This document shows, piece by piece, positions 11,940-23,809 of a stretch of DNA of 64,000 nt (the first letter of the stretch is position 1; every line of letters starts with the position of its first letter). The notes under the pieces were generated by a model, which was not told where the DNA came from, made no database searches, and saw only the letters and a list, made by a program, of their open reading frames with translations. The stretch comes from Welwitschia mirabilis (taxonomy: Eukaryota > Gnetophyta > Gnetopsida > Welwitschiales). Both the position numbers and the translations under genes were made by a program. Location of the stretch: assembly GCA_051453625.1 (NCBI GenBank), contig JBOZIK010000001.1, forward strand, positions 294,395,184-294,459,183, written 5' to 3'.

Positions 11940-12990
11940 TTACTATTCTATTCACTTCTCCCATTTAGCATAGCCAGATCTAACATCTTCTTCATCTTCT
12001 TCACTTGTGTTTTCATATTTTTAATTAATACATTATAGATATAGAGTTTTTTCTATTTCATACTCATAAGGATTAAATAGATCAAAATCAACTTACAAGA
12101 AGGAAATAAATGAGTAATGATTGAAATTAATAGCCATTAAAAATAATCTTTTATCATGAAAAATCTCATTCTAATCTAGATCGCTATTACTATCTCAAGT
12201 TATAATGTTATACCTATTATTCACTTCCTTATATGATTTGTTCCTTTTAGTGTCAGGATATTTTGTTGCATCTGTTTAAAGACTTTACATGTATAACATT
12301 AGATATCTTTATTTTTTGATTTACCTTTGGATTCATGTGATATCCCATCATTATCCCTCTTATTTCTTCATGTCTTACTTGTAAGCATTTTCTTAAATTT
12401 CCTTGTAAATAATGTAAGTTCGTCATCCAAATTTGAGTTAGAATCTAAGGATGAAGAACTAAATGAATCATCCTTAGAAGATGAAAAACATAATTGTTTG
12501 ATATGAATAGCCATTAACTTTAACTTATTTTTCTTATGTAAATGCATTAATTCCTCTAAATTTATGTTGTTTAGATCATTTGTGTCTTTAATTGATAGTA
12601 TCTTATTATCATATGCCTTAGGAAGGGGCCTAAATATCTACTCTACTATTTGGATAGTTACTAGAGGTTATTTAATCCTCTATATACCATTCACTATATC
12701 CATTATCTTATTATTGAATTATATGAAGGCTTTATTCTCTTGCTTTTTAATTTCTAATTTTCTCAAATTGAGTTATGAGCATTTCCTTTTTCATTTTCTT
12801 AGTTTTATTCATGGCTTTATTAGTAATCTATAAGTAATCCCATATATGTTTTATAGTAGTGAAATTTCTTACATGTTTATAGTTTTCCCCATCCACTCCA
12901 TAATAGATTACATTTATAGATTTATTTTTTAGCATGACATGCTTCTTATCTTCATTTTCTAACATGATTCTTTCCTTTCATAACCAACAT
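11940..12990 (-). pseudogene. gag: Ty1/copia gag relic (UBN2-type) with zinc knuckle
   Basis: Read on the minus strand from 12990 downward: NKSINVIYYGVDGENYKHV, then TIKHIWDYL, ITQFEKI, and after a frame change IMDIVNGI, FRPLPKAYDNKILSI and INLEELM. These follow the usual order of the copia gag_pre/UBN2 family (ALFCAL...IW..L.. ...Y..F...I..LPK.....V..I..........L). Near 12310-12245 comes a decayed knuckle CYTCKVFKQMQQNI (expected CX2CX4HX4C, last His and Cys lost), then a Ser/Asp/Glu-rich segment ending near 11960. Stops and at least one frame change make it dead. Protease and pol of this element are not seen further left. Confidence 0.75.
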
Positions 12991-13193
12991 CCTATTTATT
13001 TACTAACTTGACTTGCATTAAATAGTTAAATCCTTTCTCTATTATAATCTAGTAATCAAAATTTATTGCCTTTTTCATTCTCAATTTTTAAAATTCATAG
13101 TTATCATCATTGAATTAGGAGGAAAATTGATTAGTTGACCTTCAATCTTTGATTACCCTTTAAATAATAAAAATAGCAAAGATACTAAGCACT

Positions 13194-13208
13194 GAATCTT
13201 TGATACCA
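13194..13208 (-). promoter_or_regulatory. Primer-binding site of minus-strand copia element
   Basis: On the minus strand it reads TGGTATCAAAGATTC, 2 bases inside the LTR edge at 13211. It is a decayed version of the initiator Met-tRNA site TGGTATCAGAGC. Its place between LTR and gag fixes the orientation of the element. Confidence 0.7.
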
Positions 13209-13210
13209 AT

Positions 13211-14173
13211 TATTAGAACTGACTCTCCTAAAAGAGAGGATGAATAGAAAGCTGATGATGATTTTGATTTTAAAAGGTTGAATTAAGATGATACACTATG
13301 AAAATATTAAATTCATAAATTTGTATTAAAAACTAAAAATATACATTACATTAATAAAGAGAGAGGTAAAGATGAAAGACTCCTTAACTAGCCTTGAAAC
13401 AATCCGCCTCCAAAGAAGGTGATTAGAATGCCATGATGTCCTAGCCTTTAAGTTGTCATGCCATGTTTATCCAACCAAATGATCCATTACAATTTAAGCT
13501 CAAGGCTATTTTATAGATGAGGAAAGACTTGAATAGTTGTGTCACAATGTATTAGGTGGATGGTTACATAAGGGGGTTACATTAGAATGGTTACTTAAGA
13601 AGGAAGTTACAAATTTTGACATGTAGCCTTAAAGGAGTATTCTTTATCATCTAATGTAGGTAAGAAAATGACATTTGTGATGCTGCTATCAATGGATGCC
13701 ATGTCATGTGTCTTTCATGTGATCATCCTTATTGTTACCATATGTTACTATGACATGTTGTTTTGCACTTTTACCATGTGTTATTAAGTATAAAGATTTA
13801 TTTTGGCTCAACTTCTAACTTAGCTCACAGGTGTAAAATGATGAACTCCCCAACAAGTTTAAGAACATGAGTTTTGATAGATTTTGCCATAGAAGACTAG
13901 CAACGCCAATGTTTCTAGATGGTGGCACTAGCATTTTGTGCTAGAATTTGTTCAGTTTGTGCAGAGTACTTTCAAAGGTAGTAATAAACCTTCTTATGTT
14001 AAGAGAAGGTTCATAGTTTCATGAAAAGTAATAAAAAGAGTAGAAGACATCATTTTTTGATAAAATAATAAATTTAGTATTTCTTCCTATGCTAAATTGA
14101 TTAACTATACTTGCTTGGAATGTTACTATGCTAAATTAATCAACTATACTTGCTTGGAATGTTAATGTTTACA
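13211..14173 (-). repeat. 5' LTR of minus-strand copia element (family L)
   Basis: On the minus strand it would begin TGTAAACATT (14173) and end TTCTAATA (13211), a CA-to-TA decayed end next to the primer site. A CTATAAAA-type TATA box lies near 13510 on the minus strand. About 800 bp of it is homologous to 62385-63190 in the same orientation, including the words GGTTACATAAG and GACATGTAGCC. The upper boundary is inferred. Confidence 0.65.
14091..14168. repeat. 39-bp tandem duplication
   Basis: 14091-14129 and 14130-14168 are near-identical (both start GCTAAATT and contain AACTATACTTGCTTGGAATG). The related LTR at 63.2 kb has only one copy, so the duplication arose in this copy. Confidence 0.85.
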
Positions 14174-14639
14174 TGTAAACAAAGAGGAAGTGGAAAACCC
14201 ACTTTTTAAGTAAGAGGAACCTTGAACTGATCCCTCTAGGAGTAGTTTGATAATATGAAAGAAATTTTCTTGAAGTAAATAATGAGGATAAATCAAAAGA
14301 ATCCTTTAGATGTAAGGTAACATAAAGGAAGTGCGCAAGTAGAAAATCTAAAAGATTAGATTCATGGAATCCAAAATTATTTTTAAAAATAATAAACACA
14401 CAAGGAGATGAGGGTGCAAATAGCATTGTCTCCCTTATTAGAATTTCATTTGCAGTTCCTTAAAGGCAAATCTATGCCAAGATTACATCGTACAAAGTTG
14501 ATGAACAAGATGCAATATCTTTGCTAATGAGATACATTACTAGCGGAGTATACTAAAATAGTCTTATAAATTAGTCATCTAAGTAGGTTATTTTGAAGAG
14601 AGTATTATGGAAGTAATAAGGTATGTAAATGGTCTTAAA

Positions 14640-15030
14640 TTTTTAATTTAAAATGAAATTTCTATGTTTTATATAAATTTTGTAGAAAAAGCATATCAAA
14701 TAGCTCTATGAGCTAAAGAGAAATTATAGCACCCATATAATTTATTTGCCAAAAAGAAATCATAATGCACACAAAATTTTCATGCTAGAAATAAGATAAA
14801 TGAGAAGGAAACTTGGATATTTTAAGAAAATGAGCCAAAATAATTCAAAAAACCCAATACATTAGCAAATATCCAAGAAGAAAATAAGGACCAAGAAGGT
14901 AATTAATTTAATGATAAAATATTTGATAAACTAATTACTTGTTAAAATTGCAATAGACTACGCCATAAAGCATATGAATGTAGATCTATAAAATAAGAAG
15001 TAAATCATGTAAGAATAGTGTACAAAAAAA
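14640..15030 (+). pseudogene. gag: Ty3/gypsy gag C-terminus with zinc knuckle
   Basis: EKAYQIAL followed by AKEKL (near 14682-14726) matches the end of gypsy capsid, where an E-A-y-x-l-A-l-k-x-E-x-k pattern is usual. At 14940-14981 a zinc knuckle keeps exact CX2CX4HX4C spacing (CxNCNRLRHKAYEC, x is a stop). The knuckle binds element RNA during packaging. Protease and RT follow in order on the same strand. The N-terminal half of gag is not recognisable. Confidence 0.75.
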
Positions 15031-15229
15031 AAAAAAAGAGCCTAGTGGGGAAGCAAAAAAGAAAGTGGATAAAGTTGCACCAAGTGAAAAATGTGAGAAG
15101 ATTTATGTAAGAACATTTTCTATGCAAGATTTTACTCCATTTAGTACTCTAACTTAAAGGAAGTAAATCTTTAAGAGAACATGAAAATGTAAGAATAAGG
15201 TACATATTATTGAAAATAATAGCATAGAT

Positions 15230-16960
15230 AATTTAGTTTTTCAAGAAATGATAGATAAATTATATTTAGAAATTACTTCTCATCCAAACCCTTATCATAT
15301 ATCATGGTTATGAAAGGAATGCTATATCATATTACTAAACAACATCTAGTTAATTTTAAGATTGGAAATTTTCATGATAATATGAATTATGATTTCATTG
15401 TTATAGACACCTATTATCTGGTAAACCCTTATAGGTTTATGGTAAAAAGGTGTTTAGATTATTGCTCAATGAAGAAAAAATTAAATAAAGAAAAGAAAAA
15501 GTTTGCTATTTGGGAGAAAAGAAAATAGTGGAAGAAATAGATGAAGGTGACAATGAAAGGGTAGTGTCTTTGAAGTTTTCATAGAAGAGTTTGTAAAAAC
15601 AAAATTAATAGATGTAAAAAAACTTAGTAAATTCTTTTCAAGGAAATTGTATTAATGACTTACCTTTAGGATTACCACTAGTGATAAGAATCATTCATCA
15701 AATTGATCTAATATCAGGTCTGTCTCTTTCAATCAAGATAGCACATTAAATAAGTCCCTATGAAAGAGAAGAAATCAACAAACTAGTATAAGAGCTATTG
15801 AACAATGACCTAATAAGAGAAAGTATTTATGTTTGGTTAATTCTCTTGACATTAGCTCAAAATAAGAGTAGCAAGAAATTGCACTTATGCCTTGATGAAA
15901 GAGCTATAAATGAAATTATAATGAGGTGTTAGTTTTCAATACATAAAATGAACACTATGTTTGAGAATCTAATGGATTCACGTGCTTTTAGTACATTATA
16001 TTTCTAAAGTGGTTATTTATAGATTGGAAAAGGAGATAAGTGGAAGAGTACTTTTAAAACTCTAGGTGGTTTATATGAATGGATAGTAACGCCATTTGGC
16101 TTAGCTAACACATCTAGTATTTTTATGAGATTGATGATAGAATTTTTAAAAACATTTTAAAAAAAAATTAATTGTATTTCTAGATCATATTGTAATTTAT
16201 AACCAAAATTTATTAAGTCACATAGCACATTTATAGAAAGTTTTATCATGGTTATAGGAGAAACAACTATCATCTAATCATAAAAACTGTATCTTTACAT
16301 AACTAGAACTCATATTCCTTTGAGTGACAGCTTTCAAGGATGGATTCAAGATGAATCTTATTAATATTAAGGTTATTATAAATTGCCCCATTCTAAAAAA
16401 AAATGCTACTAAATTTTTATGGATTATCTAGTTTCTACTAAAGGTTTATTAAAATTTTAGTAATATTTATGAACCAATACTAGCTACTATAAAGAAGGAT
16501 ATATTCTTCAAATGGAACAACAAAGCAAATGTAAGATTTAAAGAACTTAAGAAAAGTATTTCTAGACAACATATTCTTGCATTGCTAAATTTAGCATAGC
16601 ATTTGAAGTAAAGTATGATGCTTGTGAAAAAGCCATTATTAGAGTTCCTAGCCAAGAGGATAAGCATATTACTTTCTTTATTTTAAAGCTAAATAAAGCT
16701 AAGCAAAGGTATTCAACATAAGAAAAAGGGCTATATTCTATCTTATAAGTTTTAAAAGATGGAGACATTACCTATTACATAGATAATTTATTCTGTTTAC
16801 TGATCATAATGCTTTTTAGTATTTAAATAATAACATCAATTAAGTGTTAATAAATCAAGTCAGCAGAGAAGTTATAAGAGTCAATTTTATCATCAAGCAT
16901 AAGAGTAAAAAAGAAATAAAATACATATGCATGAAGTAGTGTTGCATATTTCACAAGTCA
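15230..16960 (+). pseudogene. pol: Ty3/gypsy protease, RT and RNase H relic
   Basis: Protease remnant near 15350-15450 (FKIGNFHDNMNYDFIVID, the strand before the LG-R-P-W block). RT starts near 15655 with DLPLGLPLVIRIIHQIDLI and runs through EEINKLV, NDLIRES, a CLDERAIN block (usual C-V-D-x-R-A-I-N) and, near 16055-16130, [20 protein letters not shown]. The Y-x-D-D region just after is destroyed around an A-run near 16160. RNase H follows near 16600-16800 (FEVKYDA, then LNKAKQRYST). Dozens of stops. Order and spacing are those of chromovirus-type gypsy elements. Confidence 0.85.
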
Positions 16961-17079
16961 TCACAATTTTGATGTTAATTTGTTTTATTTTCTTGAGTTA
17001 TATGAATGTGATCTAGATTTTAAAGGAGTATAGTAAATAGACCCTTGAAAGTGTACCACTATAAAGATTCCCATATTCA

Positions 17080-18200
17080 ATATGCATTCTCTATAAAGAT
17101 TGCAAGCTATTTATTCCTATAGGTTTTATGAGAAATAACATTTTGTAGAAAAAAAACATAATGAAGATATGACAAGACATTATGGGGTGAAATAATCATA
17201 TGAATTGGTGCATAGAAATTACTATTATCTTAACTTATACTAGGATGTACAAAAATGGCTGAAAATTTATGGAATTTATCAAGGAGCCAAGGGAAGATCT
17301 CTTCATGCAATGTCGTACATGCCATTACTAGCTCCTACAAGGCCTTAGAAGGATGTAAGTATGAATTTTATTCTTGGTTTATCTCACTTTAAAAAAGATA
17401 ATTATTCCACACTGGTACTTATTGATAGACTTAGAAAAATCCCATATTTTACCCCATATAACAAGACAAGTGATGCATCTCATGTAGCAACTTTATTCTT
17501 CCATCATATAACTAGGTTATGTAGTATACTAATTCTATTGTTTTAGATAGAGATGTATGAAAATTGTTAGGAATCAAGTTGTAGGATTTTCAACATACTA
17601 TCCACAAACTGATAGTCAACCAAAAGTGGTGAATTGAAGCATTGAAAACTTGCTTTAATGCTTATGGAATGGAAACATAAAACTATGAGAATGTTATCTC
17701 TTTTATGTTGATTTTGTATATAACAACCCATCAACAAAGCATAGGGTAAACACCATTTGAATTGGTATATGGATTTCAACCAAAAACATTAGACTTAGTT
17801 GGAAAGATAGAGCTCCATTAGGAATGGTAGATAAGTGTCCAATTAGAATTGCAATTCTTCATAAATATGGGCAAAACAACTTGAGAAATAAAATTTTGAA
17901 AACTAAGGAAAGGGTGGATTAACAAAGGTGACATGTTAGGTGTAAAGAAGTTAACCAAGTAATAAAACACAATAAGAGCTTAAGTTCTAAGTAAAACTTA
18001 ATAATAAGTTAAAAGAATAGAAAGATTGGACCATTAAAGATTGCTAGAAAGATTTCTTTAAATGAATCCCAGCTGAAAATTCTCAAAAATATTAATCTTT
18101 CTTCAAATTTTAATGTGTTATATTTGACAAAATATCATGATGAGATGGAGGACAAGAACAAATGGATAGAGGGGTTGAAGAAAATGAACAAAGGTAAGAA
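17080..18200 (+). pseudogene. pol: Ty3/gypsy integrase relic
   Basis: Near 17165-17270: a GHFG-like segment (TRHYGVK), HRNYYYLN and a knuckle remnant ending QGAKGRS. At 17355-17515 an open stretch reads DVSMNFILGLSHFKKDNYST, LVLIDRLRKIPYFTPYNKTS and DASHVATLFFHHIT, the catalytic-core start; the first catalytic Asp is Asn in SMNF (usual S-M-D-F). Near 17590-17640 YYPQTDSQP corresponds to the usual H-P-Q-T-D-G-Q. The C-terminal part near 18005-18160 ends NFNVLYLTKYHDE, which lines up with F-N-V-S-D-L-x-x-Y-H. A chromodomain could not be recognised. Confidence 0.8.
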
Positions 18201-19219
18201 GAAGATGGGTGAACCACCTATCACTTTAGACTAAGAGAAGATACCCTTATGCTTGTAGCCTAAACTTACACCACGTAGCCTAGATTGATCATAAACCCAG
18301 GTTAATCACACTTTATACACACTGCACTATTAGCAGAATAAGTACTATCAAAATAACAACAACAAAGACATCATCATAACAGAACTATGGGAGACCAGCC
18401 TTACATAGGGGGAATAAGCCATTTCTATGTGGACCGATGCAAATATTGTAGTGCTTGGATTGAACCAATGAAGTTCTAGTATCGGTGTTCTACTGACTAC
18501 CATTATGTGATTAATAACACTGATCATAATTGACATTTCATCTACACACTATATAGCCCTCCGCTACATGAACTTGATATAGCAAGTGTATGAGCAAATG
18601 CATAAATGGGAAAGTAGTGCACCTTCATTCTAGGAAAAGGGAGGTAGCCCAAGACTTCATATCTAAGTGGAAGAACCACAAGAAATACTTAGTTTAAATG
18701 CTAGAATAATAAAGAAAAGATGCAGTCTAGATATTAAAGGTTATTTACAGCTAGCGCATGACGCAAGGAAGCAGTACTACTAATGTGGTACTTCACCTTT
18801 AAGTGGAAAAGGATGATGTACAAACATCATTTGGGAAAAACAAAATAAATAATTTAAAGTTATTTTATGTATAAACAAGGTTATAAAAGCTATTTGTGGC
18901 TACGAAAATAATGACATGTCATTGAAGATTTGCCTAGATTAGTGGAGATATCTTTTAGGTAATTTTATTGATGAAATGTTGTAATCATTGGGTTTTTAAA
19001 TTAGAGTGTGTAAGAGGCCTACTTAGGTTTTTTAAATTTTCAATAACCTTTTAATGATGTATAAATTAGAGGGAATAGTAAGCATTTTGATAGCACATTG
19101 ATAGGAATCTGATTTAAAGTTAAAAGCTTATGAAATAAAAGTTTTTGTAGGAAGTTCACATTAAAGCACACATTATAAACTTTTTTCCATGTAATATTTC
19201 TTTTTAATTGAAGTTATAT
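18200..19219. other. 3' flank of gypsy relic, no gene seen
   Basis: Non-coding. The stretch near 18960-19060 (TTAGAGTGTGTAAGAGGCC and a T-rich run) looks like the R/U5 part of a gypsy LTR, as expected just after integrase, but its partner LTR at the 5' end (near 14.2 kb) was not found. Confidence 0.4.
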
Positions 19220-20038
19220 TCATTAATCACTATTAAAAATCATTTTTATAAGTTTAGTTTTATATTTCTTAATCTAAATCTAAGGCCTTTTAGTTTTTCT
19301 CTCTGGTATTTCCTGTGGCTTACAACATTAAATTTAATAGCCAGAATGCATGACAAAACAAAAGAGAAGAGTTATTAGTACCTTTAAAGGATTGGTTGTT
19401 AATAAAAAAAACTAAGAGTTCTGATGGTCTGTGAATTTTCAAGGCATAAGGGAATATTTTCATGGCCCAACAAGAGTAGTTATCCAGAGATTTTAGGATT
19501 TCTTCATGAAGTTCCATGGTTCTGGAAGCGCTTTGAAAGTGCTTCATGAAAATGTTGCTAATGGTTTGTCTAGCAGATCAATAATGTATGCAATTTAATG
19601 TAGAAGTATCATGGTTGATTAATGTTCTAGTTGTAAAGTAGCATAATTTCATTTCAATGCTTCATTTCCTTGATTTCTGGATCTATGATGCTTTGTTTTA
19701 TTGAATAAGCTAGAAAGGATTCACAAATATTTCTGTGTCTTCCTTCTTCAGCAACTTCAAAGATTTTGGTATTTGTTTCTTTGGAGTAGGCTTGAGAATG
19801 CTCAAAGATATCCATGCTTCTTCGATGGAGAGAGCCTAGAAGTTTAACTATAACAATATTTGTTCCTTCAAAGATCTTGATATTATTTCATTCGAATGCG
19901 TTGTAAAGATTAAAGATTTTGATATTGCCTAGTTTAAATAATTTGAAAAGTTCACGATGTTTACAAAAATCTTCACTCAAGAGAATCCTTGAAAGTTTCA
20001 CAGATTGTTGTTAATTTTAGAAAGCGAGCCATAAGAAC
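19220..20038 (+). repeat. Left part of duplicated block, copy A, with inversion
   Basis: 19318 to about 20010 is homologous to 27690-28195 but in reverse orientation; the matches include CACTTTCAAAGCGCTTCCAG and ATATCTTTGAGC on the minus strand. Both flanks are in normal orientation: 19220-19317 resembles 27340-27445 (CTAAGGCCTTTT / CTAAACCCTTTC, then a shared TGGCT) and 20010-20038 resembles 28176-28204 (AAAGCGAGCCATAAGAAC / AAAGCAGTAAGCCATGGGAAC). So an internal ~0.7 kb segment was inverted in place. Copy A continues at 25376 after the gypsy insertion. Confidence 0.7.
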
Positions 20039-20242
20039 TCATGCAGCATGAATAGTATTCAAAGAAATACTTAAAATGAAGAGCGAAATCTGTATAACTT
20101 TTATTTCAAAAATTCTTGCTTAAAATAGTAATATGCTAAATAGTAAAAATATAAAAATAAAACTATGGGGTTTACATCATTTTACCCCCCTTAACTAGGC
20201 TTGGTCTCATCCATGAAGTCACTAGTAGTATGTTCCACATTA
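20039..20242 (-). repeat. 3' LTR of gypsy element, internally deleted
   Basis: It matches both ends of the other LTR (25008-25375): GAATAG...TGTATAACTTTTAT at one side and AAAACTATGGGGTTTACATC...GTTCCACATTA at the other. About 120 bp in the middle, including the TA-repeat region, is absent. Confidence 0.85.
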
Positions 20243-20256
20243 GTCCCCTCCACTTG
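20243..20256 (-). promoter_or_regulatory. Polypurine tract of gypsy element
   Basis: On the minus strand it reads AGTGGAGGGGAC immediately before the 3' LTR. It lies inside or just after the integrase stop codon region, as in many compact gypsy elements. Confidence 0.8.
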
Positions 20257-21028
20257 AGGAAAAACTCATCCTTGAGTTGGGCTCAAGATTAGGGTACATT
20301 GACTCATTAGATGCATGAAATGGGGACAAATCAGCTACATTGAAGGTATTAGAAATTTCCATGCTCATTAAAAGGTCAATAACATAGGTGTTATCATTGA
20401 TCTTCCTACTAATTAGGAATGGTCTGTATTTCTTTGGTTGCAAATTATTGTATGTAACAACTGGAAATTGCTCTTGCCAAGGAAACACCATGACAGAGTT
20501 ACTCACTACAAAAGTTTGTTTTCTATTATGCTTTCTAGTAGCCATTTTATACCTTTTATTGACCTCCTATAGTTTTTGCTTAACTTCCTTATGCACCTTC
20601 ACCACTTATTTGGCCATATGAGTCGCTGCTACACTTTTCTCTACTTCTTTTGGTAACTTGACTAGATTCAGGATATGATGTGAAACCTTGGTGTAGATCA
20701 TAGAAAAGAGGGATCTCCTGGTAGCACTATGGATTTCATTATTATAAGAGAACTCTGCCTGAGACAGAGTCATATCCCACTACTTCAGCTTCTCTCCACA
20801 TATGTTATAAATCAAGTTGACTAAGGTGCGATTAACTACTTCTGTTTGGCCATCGGATTGTGAGTGAGCTGTGCTACTAAAATTTAAGGCTGAGTCAAAT
20901 AGCTTCCATAATATTTACCAAAAGTGACCCAGGAATTTATTGTCCTAGTCTGAAGTAATTATTTTAGGAACACCATGTAGACGAACTATTTCCTTAAAAA
21001 ATAGTCTAACCATGCTAATAGCATTTGA

Positions 21029-21348
21029 TGTCTTCCTACAGGGAATAAAATGCACCATCTTTAAAAACCTATCAACAATAACAAACATAGAATGCACTCC
21101 CTTCTGTGTTTAAGGCAGGCACGCAAAATCCGTTGACANNNNNNNNNNNNNNNNNNNNNNNNNNNNNNNNNNNNNNNNNNNNNNNNNNNNNNNNNNNNNN
21201 NNNNNNNNNNNNNNNNNNNNNNNNNNNNNNNNNNNNNNTGTCTTCCTACAGGGAATAAAATGCACCATCTTTAAAAACCTATCAACAAGAACAAACATAG
21301 ACTGCACTCCCTTCTGTGTTTAAGGCAGGCACGCAAAATCCGTTGACA
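21029..21348. other. 100-N gap flanked by a 110-bp duplicate
   Basis: 21029-21138 and 21239-21348 are the same 110 bases with two mismatches (CAATAAC/CAAGAAC and AGAATGC/AGACTGC). Between them are exactly 100 N. The second copy continues the integrase frame normally, so the duplication is most likely an unmerged overlap or two haplotypes joined in the assembly, not biology. Confidence 0.85.
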
Positions 21349-21636
21349 AGTCCTCGTATATATTTTCAAGAATTGGCAGAGGCATATATAGCCAAGTGTT
21401 CTGAGATAGTTTTTTAACAGTCTAACAAATATAGCATATTTGCATGAATCTGGTCACATCCCGCAATAAATGTGGCTAGTAAATTATCTCATAAACTATA
21501 ATAACTATCTTATCATGTCCCATATTTGCAGCTAATCCACTAGCATGCAAGTCCTGGATTACCTTTTCTCATAGTGAGGTTTGAGGAAGGCAAAGAAGAT
21601 TGCCTTGCATTAAGTATCCATCATGCACATGAAAGT

Positions 21637-21672
21637 NNNNNNNNNNNNNNNNNNNNNNNNNNNNNNNNNNNN
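21637..21672. other. Assembly gap (36 N)
   Basis: A short N run in the link between RNase H and the integrase zinc-binding region of the minus-strand gypsy element. No flanking duplicate seen. Confidence 0.99.
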
Positions 21673-21749
21673 TCTATTTAAAGACTTCATCTCCTACATA
21701 ATAGTCTTATAACTATTTAAGCCAACTCTTCTACTTCAAGGTAATCAAT

Positions 21750-23169
21750 AAACCTACTCTCCAACTCAGTGCATCTACCACTGCATTATGTACTCCCGAA
21801 TTATGATGTAGCTTGGAAAGAAATTTCTGTAAAAATTGGAACCATCGGGCATGCATGTATTTGCTGATTTACTTTTGTCTATTCAGGTACTTTAGCATCT
21901 CACGATCTAAATACAACATGAATTTCTTACCAATCAGATAATGCTCTCACGTCTTCAAAGCCCACACAACCGAATAAAACCCTTTGTCATATGTACTCCA
22001 CTTCTGCTTGACATCACTAAGATTCTTATTAAAGTAACAAACTGGCCTACACCCTTGGGATAGAACAACTCCTATTTCCACTCTGCTAGCATCTTAGTTA
22101 ACTTCAAAAAGCTTATCAAAATCGGGTAATGCTAGGACTATAGCAGTGCATAAATTTTCTTTTAATAAAGCAAAACTCCTTTTAGCTTCTTCTCCCTAAT
22201 AGAATCTTTCCTTCTTTAGGCACTCCATGATTGACATGGTAATGATGCTAAAGTTCTTGATGAAATGCTGATAGAATGTAGCTAACCCATGGAAACTTCA
22301 AACTTCTGAGATAATTTTGGAGGTAGGTCACTCCCTGATCACTTTCACCTTATCTTCATCTATTCTAATGCCATTAGCACCCACAATAAACCCTAAGAAT
22401 GTAGTTCTTTATTAAGAAAACTTCACTTCTTAAGGTTTACATATAGTTTATTCTCCTATAAAACTATTAGTATTTGCCTTAAATATAATAAGTGCTCATC
22501 CTCCATTTGGCTATAAATCAGTACATCATTGAAGTAAACTATAACAATTTTTCTAATGAAAGGTTTCAATACCTGATTTATAAGTTTCATAAAGGTACTG
22601 GGAGCATTTGACAGTTCAAAGGGCATCACCAACTACTCATACAATCCCTCCTTTATCTTGAAAGCCATCTTCCACTTATCCCCAGGCCTGATTTGAATCT
22701 AGTGGTAACCATTCTTCAAATCTAACCTTAAAAACCACCTAGCTTCATGCAATTTATTCAACATATCATTTAATATAGAAATTAGAAACTTATATCCTGC
22801 TGTGATCTTATTAATGGCCTTGCTGTCTACACACATCCTTTATCTATCAACCTTCTTTGGAATCAATAAGGTAGGTACAGCACAGGGACTCATGCTCTTC
22901 TAGATGTGCCCCTTCTGTAATAGCTCCTCCACCTTCTCCTTAAGGATATCGCTCTTCTTTAAGCTTATTTTATAATATGGCAAATTAGGCAAACTAGCTT
23001 TAGGAAATAACTCAATATGATGTTGAATATTTCTCATGGATGGAAGCCCATATGGAACATCCTCTGGAGTCAAATTATGGAACTCCATTACTAAAGGCCT
23101 AACAACCTGAGGCTGTTCCTCCACTTGCAACTTAGCCTTTGTCTTACACACTTGCTTTACTATCAACAC
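21750..23169 (-). pseudogene. pol: Gypsy reverse transcriptase and RNase H
   Basis: RT starts in an open 89-codon stretch (22900-23169) with EFHNLTPEDVPYGLPSMRNI and KVEELLQKGHI. It then reads [57 protein letters not shown] and YFNDVLIYS (22513-22540). The catalytic box is thus Y-F-N-D, with Asn in place of the first Asp of Y-F-D-D; Q-I-R-P-G-D-K-W-K is intact. RNase H follows downward to about 21770, ending [13 protein letters not shown] near 21800, with [13 protein letters not shown] before it. Stops and the active-site change make it inactive. It copied element RNA into DNA in the particle. Confidence 0.9.
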
Positions 23170-23229
23170 ATGAACCTGTTTGGTCTCCTTGAGTTTAGCT
23201 TCAAATTGCTTGATAAGGGTGAGGAATTT

Positions 23230-23660
23230 TTTTTCTTTTTAAATAGATTACTTGATCTTTCTATTTAATGACAGCAAGGTGTATTTCACTTCATCCTTTT
23301 TTAAACTATACAAATTGCTCCTTTCTGAATGTCGGGCATTTACATCAAACTACCATGGCCTCTCAAATAGCAAATGGGATACATCTATATACACAATATC
23401 TTAGTACACCTCATCTTTATATTTACTAATTGAAAAAGGAATTTTACAGCATTCAGTTATGTCAATGCAGTTTGCTCCAGGTTTGATCCAACCCAGAGTG
23501 TAAGGATTTGGGTATTTATCTACTGCAACCTGAGCTTCTTCACTTCTTCTCTTCTAATAATGTTCTTCATATTGCCATTGTCCACAACTATAATAAATAT
23601 CTTACCAAAGATGGTGCACCTAGTCTAAAATAGTTGATGGCATTGTGATTGGTGATCTTG
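23230..23660 (-). pseudogene. pol: Gypsy aspartic protease C-terminal part
   Basis: Minus-strand reading gives YPNPYTLGWIKPGANCIDIT, ECCKIPFSISKYKDEVY, IDVSHLLFERPW and FDVNARHSERSNLYSLKKDE, followed by VKYTLLSLNRK. This is the standard block between the active site and RT of chromovirus-type gypsy elements; L-L-G-R-P-W has become L-L-F-E-R-P-W. The D-S/T-G active site upstream lies in a badly broken part. It cut the Gag-Pol precursor. Confidence 0.8.
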
Positions 23661-23809
23661 TTTTGGAGCTAGCATCATCCTTCACACTATGTAAGTAGCT
23701 TCTTTCATGTCCTTATCTTCGAACCCATCTTCCTCTCCAGCTAGCTCACAATAATACTCATCCTCCTTGTCTTATTTGGTCATCATGTTTATTGTTTTTC
23801 TTTGAGGAC

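Larger units (their letters stand above)
20240..21720 (-). pseudogene. pol: Gypsy integrase (C-terminal ORF still open)
   Basis: The C-terminal 101 codons (20240-20545) are open and contain VMVFPWQEQFPVVTYNNLQP, KKYRPFLISRKINDNTYVID and ISNTFNVADLSPFHASNES, the usual end domain of gypsy integrase (G-P-F...I-N-D-N-A-Y...F-N-V-A-D-L). A core segment is seen near 21300-21230 and again at 21110 ([20 protein letters not shown], the usual F-V-V-V-D-R-F-S-K-M-x-H-F-x-P-C). It appears twice only because the sequence is duplicated around the gap at 21139. A stop-broken link joins the two parts. Integrase inserts the cDNA into the chromosome. Confidence 0.85.

Noticed and set aside
12564-12833. 89-codon + strand frame that looks like a membrane protein
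   Set aside because: It is the antisense of the minus-strand copia gag; the gag reading explains the sequence better.
20388-20621. 77-codon + strand frame
   Set aside because: Antisense of the open integrase C-terminal region (20240-20545, minus).
21029-21348. A real tandem duplication within integrase
   Set aside because: The copies flank exactly 100 N and are almost identical while the element is decayed; an assembly overlap is the simpler explanation.
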